Source: AWTP1-13 sp963820375 (GTDB lineage: Bacteria; Pseudomonadota; Alphaproteobacteria; Rhizobiales; Hyphomicrobiaceae). Taken from it: a stretch of DNA of 64,000 bases. The notes beneath the pieces are model-generated. The model saw nothing but the letters and a program-made list of their open reading frames with translations, searched no databases and was not told where the DNA came from. The translations under genes and the position numbers were made by a program. Within the stretch, counting starts at the first letter, position 1. Each line of letters starts with the position of its first letter. Shown piece by piece: positions 31,643 through 39,864 of the stretch. The stretch is from the NCBI GenBank assembly GCA_963820375.1, contig CAWFZX010000016.1, positions 124,001 through 188,000 on the forward strand. The letters are read 5' to 3'.

Positions 31643-34223
31643 TCACGATCCTCTGCGGCACCACAATCACCTTCTTCACCGGTCGGCCGGCCAATGCGCG
31701 TGCCACCGGTTCAAGACCCAGCGCAGCGGCCTCGATCTCGTCCTTGGTGGCCGTGCGGGCGATCGTAAGTTCATCCCGTCGCTTGCCATTTACCTGTACG
31801 GCAATGGTAATCGTATCGTCAACGAGCAAGGCCGCCTCGGGCTGCGGCCACGGCCGATCTGCCAGGAGTGTGTTGTAGCCAAGCCGCTCCCAGCAATCCT
31901 CGCCCAGATGCGGCAAAATCGGACCCATCATCTGCACCAGCAACTCCGTGGCCTCCCGAACGGCCCACGCCAACCCATCGCCCGACTTATCCAGCGCCAG
32001 GGACAGGGCGTTGGTCAGCTCATAAAGCTGAGCTACGGCAACATTGTAGCGAAGCGCCTCAATATTTTGCGAAACGCTGTTCAGCGCCTTGTGCGCGACT
32101 TTGCGCAGCTGGCTGGCCTCGGGCCCGAAGGCGGCCGGTCGCGCGGCGGCGCTGGTGCGTTGCACCACCTCGTCGACCAGCCGTGAAATGCGCTGCACCT
32201 GGCGTCCCGCACCCGCGACCCCGGCCTCGGTCCAGATAATGTCGCGATCGGGCGGACTGTCGGAAACGATGAACAGCCGCGCCGTGTCGGCACCATAGTG
32301 CTCGATGATGTCGTCGGGATCGACCACGTTCTTGCGCGACTTCGACATTTTTTCCGGCGCGCCGATGCTCACCGGCCGGCCATCGCTGATGGCCGTGGCC
32401 TTGCGCTCGGCGCCCTCGCCCTCGATTTTGACGTCCGTCGGCAGCAGCCAGTCGCCGCGCTCGCTGCGGTAGGTCTCGTGGATGACGATGCCCTGCGAGA
32501 ACATGGTGGCGAACGGCTCGTCGATTTGCAGGTGCTTTGTCGCCTTCATGCCACGGGTGAAGAAGCGCGCGTAGAGCAGGTGCAGGACGGAGTGCTCTTT
32601 GCCGCCGATGTACTGATCGACCGGTGCCCAATACTTCATGGCCTTCTTGTCGGTCGGGGTCTCGGCCCGCGGCGCCGTAAAGCGGAACTGATACCAGGAG
32701 CTGTCGACGAAGGTGTCCATGGTGTCCGTCTCGCGGACGGCGGGCGCGCCGCACTTGGGACAGGGCACGTGCTTCCAGGTTGGATGATGGTCGAGAGGGT
32801 TGCCGGGCTTCTCGAAAGTCACGTCCTCGGGCAGCAGCACGGGCAGCTGGTCAGGGCTGACCGGGACAATGCCGTCGGTTGCGCAGTGGATGACGGGAAT
32901 GGGGCAACCCCAATAGCGCTGGCGCGAAATCAGCCAGTCGCGCAAGCGGTAGTTGACCTTGCGCGCGCCGATGCCTTGCTTTTCCGCGAGCGCGGCGATC
33001 GCTTCCTTCGCCTGCTCGATCGTGAGCCCGTCCAGGAATTGCGAATTGATCATGCTGCCTTCGCCTAGATAGGCGTCCGCGGCAATCGTGAAGGTGGCGG
33101 CATCTGCCTCTGGCGGCAGCACCACGGGCAGCACGGGACATGCATATTTACGGGCAAAATCGAGGTCGCGCTGGTCGTGCGCGGGGCAGCCAAAGATGGC
33201 GCCGGTGCCGTAGCCCATGACAATGAAGTTGGCGACATAGACCGGCAGCTTCTGCTCCGGCCGGAAGGGGTGCACGGCCACAAGACCGGTGTCGTAGCCC
33301 TTCTTCTCGGCCCGAGCCAGGGCTTCCTCGCTGGTGCCGATCTTGCGGCAGTCCTCGATGAAGGCGGCAAGCTGGTTGTCCTTTTTGGCAACGTGTTGCG
33401 CCAGCGGATGTTCGGCCGAAATCGCCATGAACGAGGCGCCGAAGATGGTGTCGTGGCGCGTGGTGAAGACCACCAACTTCTCGAGCTTCTTGGGCAGCTT
33501 CGCGCCGGCGAGCGCGAACGTAAGCTCCAGCCCTTCCGAGCGGCCGATCCAATTGCGCTGTGAGGCGCACACGAAGTCCGGCCACTTGCGCTCGAAGCCG
33601 TCAAGCGCCATCAGCAGCTCCTCGGCGTAGGCCGTGATCTTGAAGAACCACTGGGTGAGGTCGCGCTGCTCGACCACCGCGCCCGAGCGCCAGCCGCGCC
33701 CGTCGATGACCTGCTCGTTGGCGAGCACGGTGTTTTCCACCGGGTCCCAGTTCACCTTTGCCGTCTTGCGGTAGGCGAGCTTCTTCTTCAGGAAATCCAA
33801 GAACAAGCGCTGTTGATGCGCATAGTAGGAGGGATCGCAGGTGGCGAACTCCCGGCTCCAGTCGATCGATACGCCCATGGCCTTGAGCTGGGCGCGCATG
33901 GTGGCAATGTTCTCGTAGGTCCAGGCGCGGGGGTGGACCTTGCGTTCCATGGCGGCGTTCTCGGCCGGCAAACCGAAGGCGTCCCAGCCCATGGGATGCA
34001 AGACATTAAAGCCCTTGGCGCGCATGTAGCGGGCCATCACGTCGCCCAAGGTGTAGTTGCGCACATGCCCCATGTGGATGCGCCCCGAGGGATAAGGAAA
34101 CATTTCGAGCTGGTAGCGCTTGGGCTTTTTGCTCTTCTCGCGGGTCAGGAAGGTTTGGCGTTGTTCCCACGCCTGCTGCCAGTGCTTTTCGCGCACGGGC
34201 GCGTTGTAGCGTTCGCTTGCCAT
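31629..34223 (-). CDS. leuS: Leucyl-tRNA synthetase
   Basis: An 864-residue class I aminoacyl-tRNA synthetase charging tRNA-Leu. The HIGH motif is 'GRIHMGHVRNYTLGDV' (His50-His53) and the KMSKS motif is 'APEKMSKSRKNVVDP' (about residue 624). The editing (CP1) domain with its Thr-rich and 'GTGAIFGCPAHDQRD' motif is present near residues 240-420. A CxxC zinc pair occurs in 'VPCPKCGAPAVRETDTMDTF'. The C-terminal 'DTITIAVQVNGKRRDELTIA' is the usual tRNA-binding end. ATG 34223 gives the standard 'MASERYNAP' start; a longer frame would add 35 unlikely residues. It is first in leuS-lptE-holA. Confidence 0.95.
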   Translation of the reverse strand: MASERYNAPVREKHWQQAWEQRQTFLTREKSKKPKRYQLEMFPYPSGRIHMGHVRNYTLGDVMARYMRAKGFNVLHPMGWDAFGLPAENAAMERKVHPRAWTYENIATMRAQLKAMGVSIDWSREFATCDPSYYAHQQRLFLDFLKKKLAYRKTAKVNWDPVENTVLANEQVIDGRGWRSGAVVEQRDLTQWFFKITAYAEELLMALDGFERKWPDFVCASQRNWIGRSEGLELTFALAGAKLPKKLEKLVVFTTRHDTIFGASFMAISAEHPLAQHVAKKDNQLAAFIEDCRKIGTSEEALARAEKKGYDTGLVAVHPFRPEQKLPVYVANFIVMGYGTGAIFGCPAHDQRDLDFARKYACPVLPVVLPPEADAATFTIAADAYLGEGSMINSQFLDGLTIEQAKEAIAALAEKQGIGARKVNYRLRDWLISRQRYWGCPIPVIHCATDGIVPVSPDQLPVLLPEDVTFEKPGNPLDHHPTWKHVPCPKCGAPAVRETDTMDTFVDSSWYQFRFTAPRAETPTDKKAMKYWAPVDQYIGGKEHSVLHLLYARFFTRGMKATKHLQIDEPFATMFSQGIVIHETYRSERGDWLLPTDVKIEGEGAERKATAISDGRPVSIGAPEKMSKSRKNVVDPDDIIEHYGADTARLFIVSDSPPDRDIIWTEAGVAGAGRQVQRISRLVDEVVQRTSAAARPAAFGPEASQLRKVAHKALNSVSQNIEALRYNVAVAQLYELTNALSLALDKSGDGLAWAVREATELLVQMMGPILPHLGEDCWERLGYNTLLADRPWPQPEAALLVDDTITIAVQVNGKRRDELTIARTATKDEIEAAALGLEPVARALAGRPVKKVIVVPQRIVNVVG

Positions 34224-34910
34224 GGTGCTTTCCGTATTCCGAGCTAGAACCCGCGTCTTATCATGGAACAATGATGGAACCGGCCTGCCATGGCGCGCGT
34301 GTCCTGGGGAGGGCGTGGCGCGAAGCAACGATCATGGCGGAAGTGGAACAAAAACAACCTGACAAACACGCGCCTGGCGCCAGCATCGACATGAGGCCCC
34401 TCTCATGGCGAAAAAGTTGGCCCTTGTCGATATCGAAGTCCGGGAGCGCCGGGCGAGCCTGCCGCCGTCTCGGCACGATTGGCCCGCCGACGGCCGTGCA
34501 CGATCTTTGCGCCCCAGCCCGGCGCTCGAATTGGTGGGCAAGGCCTCCTGCAGCAAGGTCTGGTTGCGCCCGCCGCCGAGCGGGCCCAGGGTTGGCCGAC
34601 ATCGCCTTTGCCGTGGGACCGGTGGCATAGGCGCTGATCCGCGCCGACCGAACGGCACCCGTGGCCCACGGCCATGCGCGCGACCCGCAAGCCGGCGGCA
34701 CGCGCTGCGGTCGGCCTGGCAGGGCTGCGACAGGGGCGCCCCCCTCCAGAGCCGGACAGGGTGCGACGTGCCGTCCCATGACGGAGGGCGAGGGACACTT
34801 CCTGGCCCACAAATATCTGGACCTCCTGTGCAGCGACGAGCACACTTTGCAGGCCCGCTCCAAGCACCGGCCGCCAGGCGCGTTAAAAGCCCGAAGACCC
34901 AGGCCAGATC
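34224..34910. other. gene-poor stretch between leuS and yggS
   Basis: This 687-bp region is unusually long for this window. Several overlapping open frames exist in both directions, but all are rich in Arg, Pro and Ala and show no domain, signal peptide or membrane segment. Two short plus-strand pieces look more protein-like ('MAEVEQKQPDKHAP' from 34334; 'MTEGEGHFLAHKYLDLLCSD' from 34780), in different frames. They could be remnants of a decayed gene or leader sequence. The left end must hold the leuS promoter and the right end the yggS promoter. Confidence 0.4.
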
Positions 34911-35576
34911 ATGAGCCAAATTTCCGCCCGCCTCGCCTCCGTTCGCTCCCGCATTGCAGCCGCGGCGGCGGCCGATCGGCGTGATGCCGCAGGCGTCACC
35001 CTGATCGCGGTCAGCAAAACCTTCCCTCCAGAAGCGATCACCCCCGTCCTCGACGCCGGTCACCGCGTCTTTGGCGAGAACCGCGTGCAGGAGGCCAAGG
35101 CCAAGTGGCCCGCGCTCAGGGCGCGCTATCCCGGCAGCACGCTGCACCTGATCGGGCCGCTGCAATCCAACAAGGCCAAGGAGGCGGTCGCCCTGTTCGA
35201 CGCCATCCACACCATCGATCGTCCCCGGATCGCCGAGGCGATCGCCGCGGAGATGGCCAAGCAAGGCCGCTGCCTTCAACTCTTCATCGAGGTCAACACC
35301 GGCGAGGAGGCGCAGAAGGCGGGCGTGCTGCCAACTGAGACCGCCGGCTTGCTGCGCCTGTGCCGAGAGGAGCTCAAGCTCGATATCGCCGGCTTGATGT
35401 GCATCCCGCCCATCGCCGAGGCGCCGGCGGTGCATTTTGCCTTTCTGGCCAAGCTGGCCGGCGAGCTCGGTCTGGCCGGCCTCAGCATGGGCATGAGCGC
35501 GGACTTCGAAACGGCGATCCAGTTTGGCGCCACGCATGTGCGCATCGGCTCGGAAATCTTTGGCCAACGCGGTTAG
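34911..35576 (+). CDS. yggS: YggS/PROSC-family pyridoxal-phosphate homeostasis protein
   Basis: A 221-residue PLP-binding TIM-barrel protein that buffers PLP and affects amino-acid pools; it has no proven enzymatic activity. The Schiff-base lysine is in 'VTLIAVSKTFPPEAI' (Lys36). 'VFGENRVQEAKAKWPAL', 'LHLIGPLQSNKAKEAV', 'FIEVNTGEEAQKAGV', 'AGLMCIPPI' and the C-terminal 'SMGMSADFETAIQFGATHVRIGSEIFGQR' are the family signatures in the correct order. Met-Ser start and length are standard. It is alone on its strand; in several alphaproteobacteria it also lies near leuS, which fits here. Confidence 0.94.
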   Translation: MSQISARLASVRSRIAAAAAADRRDAAGVTLIAVSKTFPPEAITPVLDAGHRVFGENRVQEAKAKWPALRARYPGSTLHLIGPLQSNKAKEAVALFDAIHTIDRPRIAEAIAAEMAKQGRCLQLFIEVNTGEEAQKAGVLPTETAGLLRLCREELKLDIAGLMCIPPIAEAPAVHFAFLAKLAGELGLAGLSMGMSADFETAIQFGATHVRIGSEIFGQRG

Positions 35577-35886
35577 CACAAGCCCGCTCTGGCGCGCGCC
35601 AAGACACGGGGCCACAAACCGCTGTGGTTACGCCTGGGATGCCACGCGGGGCGGACAAAGGGCCCGGTGTTTTTCTTGCGCACAACCTCCCCGCCCAATG
35701 TCACTTGCTGGCTCACTAGCTGGCGCCGACCTGCTAGGCTCCGACCACTGATTCGCGCCACCTGTCCCGCATGTGCCGGCGCACCCCAGATTGAGGAGCA
35801 GGGTTTCGGCTGCAGCCGCCTCGCCGCTTCCGCAGCAAGGTGATTGTATCTGGAGCAGCCTGCGCAAGTGCCAGGAGGCGGGCGTC
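35577..35886. other. spacer without a supported gene
   Basis: 310 bp between yggS and the next gene, with no recognisable gene or RNA. An upstream in-frame ATG at 35773 could extend the next protein by 38 residues, but that segment (SAAAASPLPQQGDCIWSSLR) has no conserved look, and GGAGG lies 10 bp before ATG 35887. Confidence 0.35.
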
Positions 35887-36810
35887 ATGGCGGATGGCAG
35901 CAGGTCATCGGTGCTGGAAATGGAAGCGGACGCCGCCGCGGCCGAAGCCGCGCGCGAGGCCAAGGCCGAGGTGCTCGAGCGCAGCTTCACCATCAAGAGC
36001 GCGGAAAAGCTGCCAAAAGCGCCAGCGACCAACCCATCCGGCAAGACCAAGTCTTCGCCATGGGCGGAATTTCTGGTTGACGTCTGGATTACCTCGCTCA
36101 ACTCCGTGGAGTTCGGCCTCTACAAACACAGCCGCAACCGCGCCAAGTCGCGCCAGTTCACCACCGACATGGATATCTTCGCCGAAGTGATCGAGAACGG
36201 CGAGCGCACCGGCCTGCTTGGCTATCGTGAGGATCTGTGGCGCAAGAACACCGGTATGGACAAGCGTCTGGTGTTCAAGCTGTTCAACGAAACGGTGAAC
36301 TGGCGCGCGACCATGGACCTGATGATCGGCCGCAGTCTACAGCTCACCCTCGGTGCCCGCGGCTTGCCCGTCACCTGCTTCTCCATCAATGTCGGCGATC
36401 ATGAGAACGTCGTTTATCTGGAGCGCTCAGCCAACAAATGGCCGCTGCTGCCTGAGCACTTCTCGTTCTTTTTGCTCGATGCCGGCAAACCTCAATTCTT
36501 CCGCCTGCGCCGCGATGTCATCGATCTCGGCGGCGACTATGGCCTTTACAACCACCAGAACCAGCGGATCGGTAGCCTTGACGGCAAGGTGTTTTCCATC
36601 GGCGGAAAATGGCGGGGCCGGGTGCAGGCGCAGTATGCCGATGCCCGCCTGATGGTGGTGCTCAAGCTGTTTTGCGGCATGCTGATTTTCAACGGCGATT
36701 GCCGCCGGCACATGCGCCGGCTGGCGCGCGCGATCGCCAGCGGGACGTTCGCTCCCAAGCTCGAGAAGCAGGAGGTCGATCTTTATATGAACCCGCGCCG
36801 CGTGCGCTGA
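35887..36810 (+). CDS. Conserved protein of unknown function, LURP-one/scramblase-like C-terminal part
   Basis: A 307-residue soluble protein. The first 60 residues are a charged, alanine-rich, probably coiled segment (EADAAAAEAAREAKAEVLER). The middle has 'WVSL'-poor mixed alpha/beta sequence with 'FTTDMDIFAEVIENGERTGLLGYREDLW'. The C-terminal third has 'FRLRRDVIDLGGDYGLYNHQNQRIGSLDGKVFSIGGKWRG', a pattern of repeated beta-hairpins (xxYxLxxxxxxxIGxxxxK) that resembles tubby-like LURP-one or phospholipid-scramblase folds. I rate that resemblance as suggestive only. There is no signal peptide or membrane helix. It stands alone between yggS and the nitroreductase. Confidence 0.6.
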   Translation: MADGSRSSVLEMEADAAAAEAAREAKAEVLERSFTIKSAEKLPKAPATNPSGKTKSSPWAEFLVDVWITSLNSVEFGLYKHSRNRAKSRQFTTDMDIFAEVIENGERTGLLGYREDLWRKNTGMDKRLVFKLFNETVNWRATMDLMIGRSLQLTLGARGLPVTCFSINVGDHENVVYLERSANKWPLLPEHFSFFLLDAGKPQFFRLRRDVIDLGGDYGLYNHQNQRIGSLDGKVFSIGGKWRGRVQAQYADARLMVVLKLFCGMLIFNGDCRRHMRRLARAIASGTFAPKLEKQEVDLYMNPRRVR

Positions 36811-36935
36811 GCGCGCTTGGCGGGTGATCTGCCCCCACAACCCCGCGCGGCCATTGCGTTTCTGCTGGAAGGTTCGCTCCGCCTCCGGCCTGCCAGCGAG
36901 CTCATGGGTTCGGCAACGGTGCTGCGGCGGAGCAG

Positions 36936-37616
36936 CTATTGCTGCAAGCTGTCGACAAACGTCACAAAGTCCTGCGCCCGCATGCGGTCAGGCGTAAAAG
37001 CATTGACCTTCGCCTCGGGGTCGGGATAGCCCAACGACATGCCGCAGACGATCTGCTGCTCGGCTGGGATGCCAAGCCGACGCTGCAGCACGTCGTAGAA
37101 GATTAGGAAGGCGGCCTGCGGGCAGGTCTCGAGCCCGAACTGCCGCGCCACCACCATGATCGACTGCAGGAACATGCCGTAGTCGAGCCAGGAGCCCAGC
37201 TCCAGGTCGCGGTCGATGGAAAAGATCAGACCGATTGGCGCATCGAAGAAGAGGAAGTTGCGCCGGTGCTGGGCGTGCATTTTGTCCTTGTCGCTGCGGG
37301 TGATGCCGAGGCATCCGTAGAGGCCCCAACCGCAGGCTCGGCGCCGCGCCAGGTACGGTTCGCGCCAATTTTCCGGGTAATAATTGTATTCGCGTGGCGC
37401 CACCGAACCCCGGTCGTAGCGGTCCGCCAGGTCGCGCGCCACCTCCTCTTTCACCGCGCCCTCGAGCACCCACACCTTCCACGGCTGCACGTTGCTGCCC
37501 GAAGGGGCACGGCCCGCGATCGTCATGATCTTTAGGATCAGCTGCCGGGGTACTGGCGTTGCTAAGAAGGCGCGGACACTGTGCCGGCCGCTGATGGCCT
37601 CTTCGACCGTGATCAT
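36936..37616 (-). CDS. Nitroreductase-family flavoprotein
   Basis: A 226-residue FMN-dependent NAD(P)H oxidoreductase. 'AISGRHSVRAFLATPVPRQL' is the N-terminal FMN-phosphate-binding motif (R.S.R.F), 'AGRAPSGSNVQPWKVWVLEG' is the second FMN contact, and 'AAFLIFYDVLQRRLGIPAEQQIVCGMSLGYPDPEAKVNAF' is the C-terminal signature (GxxxGYPD..A.VN). ATG 37616 is preferred to an upstream start 31 codons earlier, because the motif then begins at residue 7. Family members reduce nitro-aromatics, quinones or enones. The natural substrate is unknown. It is divergent from the hydroxyacyl-CoA dehydrogenase, with an exact tandem repeat in the shared 132-bp promoter region. Confidence 0.88.
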   Translation of the reverse strand: MITVEEAISGRHSVRAFLATPVPRQLILKIMTIAGRAPSGSNVQPWKVWVLEGAVKEEVARDLADRYDRGSVAPREYNYYPENWREPYLARRRACGWGLYGCLGITRSDKDKMHAQHRRNFLFFDAPIGLIFSIDRDLELGSWLDYGMFLQSIMVVARQFGLETCPQAAFLIFYDVLQRRLGIPAEQQIVCGMSLGYPDPEAKVNAFTPDRMRAQDFVTFVDSLQQ

Positions 37617-37631
37617 GGTGGAAACGCCCTT

Positions 37632-37669
37632 GGGAGCCGATGCCAGCCGGGGGAGCCGATGCCAGCCGG
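37632..37669. repeat. exact 19-bp tandem duplication in a divergent promoter region
   Basis: GGGAGCCGATGCCAGCCGG occurs twice without spacer (37632-37650 and 37651-37669), starting 15 bp upstream of the nitroreductase start. In the intergenic region it may alter spacing of regulatory elements; otherwise it is a slippage product. Confidence 0.92.
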
Positions 37670-37748
37670 TTGCGGCCGGACCATGGCACGGCCTAGTTTC
37701 GAGGGTCAACGACTACGCCTGGTGGCAGCGCTCGCGGAGATAACCCTC

Positions 37749-39299
37749 ATGCCCTTCGATCCCAATGCTGCCGATCTCATGGTCGGTCTGGTCGGCACCG
37801 GCTCTATGGGTCGCGGCATCATGCAGGTCGCCGCGCAGGGTGGCCTCAGCGTCATCGCCTTTGATGAAAAGCCGGGTGCCGGCGAGGCGGCGAAGGACCA
37901 TATGGCCAAGATGCTCGACGGGCAGGTGCAAAAGGGCCGCCTGCCGGCTGCTGCTGGGCGTGCCGCGCTCGATCGTGTCAGCGTCACCGACCAGCTTTCT
38001 GCCGTCGCCAAGGCCGACGTCATCATCGAAGCCATCATCGAGCGGCTGGACCTGAAGCAAAAGCTGTTTGCCAGTCTCGACGGCATGACCGGGCCCGATA
38101 CCATCATTGCCTCCAATACCTCCTCGATCCCGATCACTGCCATTGCCTCCGCCTGTAAGCTGCCCGAGCGCGTCTGTGGCATGCACTTCTTCAACCCCGT
38201 GCCACTTATGCGCCTGGTCGAGATCATCCCCGGGCTGAAGACCGCTAGCTGGGTCGCCGATGCCCTGATGACGCTCGGACGGCGCATGACGCGCGAACCG
38301 GTGCTGTGCACCGACAGCCCAGCCTTCCTGGTCAATCACGTCGGTCGCGCCTTCGTCCCCGAGGCGCAACGTATTCTTAGCGAGAGTATTGCCTCCGCAG
38401 CGGACATTGACCGCATCCTCACCGGTGCCGCGGGCTTCCGCATCGGCCCGTTCTCGCTTGCCGACCTGGTCGGCATCGACGTGCAGCACGCGGTGATGGA
38501 ATCGATTTATGGCCTGTTCTACAACGAGCCGGCCTTCACTCCCTTCCCGATCTCCGCACAACGCGTCGCCGCCGGCCTCTACGGCCAGAAAACCGGCGCC
38601 GGCTGGTTCCGCTACGAGAACGGCAAGAAAATCGAACCCCCCGTTGCCCCGGTGCCGACGCAACGCCCACGATCGGTTTGGCTGCGCCCGAGCCCGCATC
38701 ATCCCGAGCTGCAAGCCCCCTTGCGCGATTTGTTGGTTGCGGCCGGGGCAACACTGGAGACCGGCAGTGAGCCGAGTGCGGAGGCGCTGATCGTCGTTAC
38801 GCCGATCGGCTACGATCTCACCACCGCCGTCGTCGATCTCAAGCTCGATCCGGCGCGCACGGTGGCGATCGACGTGTTGTTCGGCATGAAGGGGCCGCGC
38901 ACGCTGATGGTCACGCCGGCCACCGACCGAGAATTCCGTGACGGCGCGCACGCGCTACTGGCCGCTGACGGCCAGTCGGTTGTCGTCATCAACGACAGCC
39001 CGGGTTTTATCGCTCAGCGCGTGGTGGCGATGATCGTCAACATCGGCTGCGGCGTGGCCCAGCGTGGCATCGCCACCCCGGCCGATATCGACAAGGGCAC
39101 CAAGCTGGGTTTGAGTTATCCGTTCGGGCCATTGGAGTGGGGCGATCGGCTCGGCGCCAGGCGCGTTTTGTTCATCCTCGAACGCCTGCAGGCCTTTTAC
39201 GGCGAGCCGCGCTACCGCCCCAACCCGTGGCTCAAGCGGCGCGCTGCGCTCGGCCTGCCGCTATCGACGCCCGAGGGCGCTGGCGCTCCCGGCGGCTAG
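37749..39299 (+). CDS. 3-hydroxyacyl-CoA dehydrogenase with two C-terminal domains
   Basis: A 516-residue NAD-dependent dehydrogenase of the PaaH/Hbd group. The Rossmann motif is 'VGLVGTGSMGRGIMQVAAQGG'. 'DTIIASNTSSIPITAIA' and 'ERVCGMHFFNPVPLMRLVEI' contain the catalytic Ser and His, and the Glu follows in 'EIIPGL'. The first C-terminal helical domain ('FLVNHVGRAFVPEAQRIL', 'GPFSLADLVGIDV') is followed by a spacer of about 100 residues and a second copy ('SPGFIAQRVVAMIVNIGCGVAQRGIATPADIDKG'). This tandem form is known from phenylacetate and benzoate pathway dehydrogenases. ATG 37749 is used since a longer frame adds 56 unlikely residues. Confidence 0.9.
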   Translation: MPFDPNAADLMVGLVGTGSMGRGIMQVAAQGGLSVIAFDEKPGAGEAAKDHMAKMLDGQVQKGRLPAAAGRAALDRVSVTDQLSAVAKADVIIEAIIERLDLKQKLFASLDGMTGPDTIIASNTSSIPITAIASACKLPERVCGMHFFNPVPLMRLVEIIPGLKTASWVADALMTLGRRMTREPVLCTDSPAFLVNHVGRAFVPEAQRILSESIASAADIDRILTGAAGFRIGPFSLADLVGIDVQHAVMESIYGLFYNEPAFTPFPISAQRVAAGLYGQKTGAGWFRYENGKKIEPPVAPVPTQRPRSVWLRPSPHHPELQAPLRDLLVAAGATLETGSEPSAEALIVVTPIGYDLTTAVVDLKLDPARTVAIDVLFGMKGPRTLMVTPATDREFRDGAHALLAADGQSVVVINDSPGFIAQRVVAMIVNIGCGVAQRGIATPADIDKGTKLGLSYPFGPLEWGDRLGARRVLFILERLQAFYGEPRYRPNPWLKRRAALGLPLSTPEGAGAPGG

Positions 39300-39317
39300 C
39301 CTCACGGCGCCCCGGCG

Positions 39318-39776
39318 TTAGCGGCACCGCATCTGCCAGGGCATCTCCGCCCCGGTGGCAAGCAGCCTGCCGTCGCGGATGGCATACTCGTTGGCACTAA
39401 TGAAACTGTCGGCGATCGTGCGCACGCGGCCGTCCGCTGCCTTGGCAATGGTGATTTGCCGGCTTTGTGCGGAAACGGGAAAAAACACGACGAGATCGAT
39501 GCCGCCTGCGGTCAAGGAGGCGCGCACAACTTCGCCGACGTTGCGCTGCGAGCCGAAATCACGGTCGTGCGCGATGTTGCCGCCGGGGGCTGCCGCGTAG
39601 GTCAGATAGCCGTTGCCCAGACTGGGCGGCAGCCGGCAATCGACCGCCCACGTGCCCAACAGCCCAAAGGCGGCCGCTGTCTCCGCTGGCGTCTCGGCCC
39701 GCGCGGACGGGGTCTGGCACAAGCCCGCCAGCAGGCTCACAAACAATAAAACCAACCTGGACGTACGACGGGTCAT
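39318..39776 (-). CDS. Secreted protein of unknown function
   Basis: A 152-residue protein with signal peptide (MTRRTSRLVLLFVSLLAGLCQTPSARA|E). The mature part begins 'TPAETAAAFGLLGTWAVDCR' and ends 'ATGAEMPWQMRCR'. The two cysteines near the ends could bond, and 'FGLLGTWAVDC' followed by beta-strands resembles a small lipocalin-like or META-type barrel. Similar short periplasmic proteins ('LLGTWA.DC...P') are common in alphaproteobacteria but have no known role. It is convergent with the dehydrogenase and divergent from the acyl-CoA synthetase. Confidence 0.7.
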   Translation of the reverse strand: MTRRTSRLVLLFVSLLAGLCQTPSARAETPAETAAAFGLLGTWAVDCRLPPSLGNGYLTYAAAPGGNIAHDRDFGSQRNVGEVVRASLTAGGIDLVVFFPVSAQSRQITIAKAADGRVRTIADSFISANEYAIRDGRLLATGAEMPWQMRCR

Positions 39777-39864
39777 GGCTGCTAGGCTCGGTCGTGTTCA
39801 TAGTTCAATAGAGAACGGCAATCTGCTATCTGCGGTTCCTCGGGCGATCGACGGGAGGCAGCAC

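Noticed and set aside
34332..35615. 427-codon minus-strand frame opposite yggS
   Set aside because: It overlaps the well-supported yggS gene over its full length and has an arginine/glycine-rich composition without domains.
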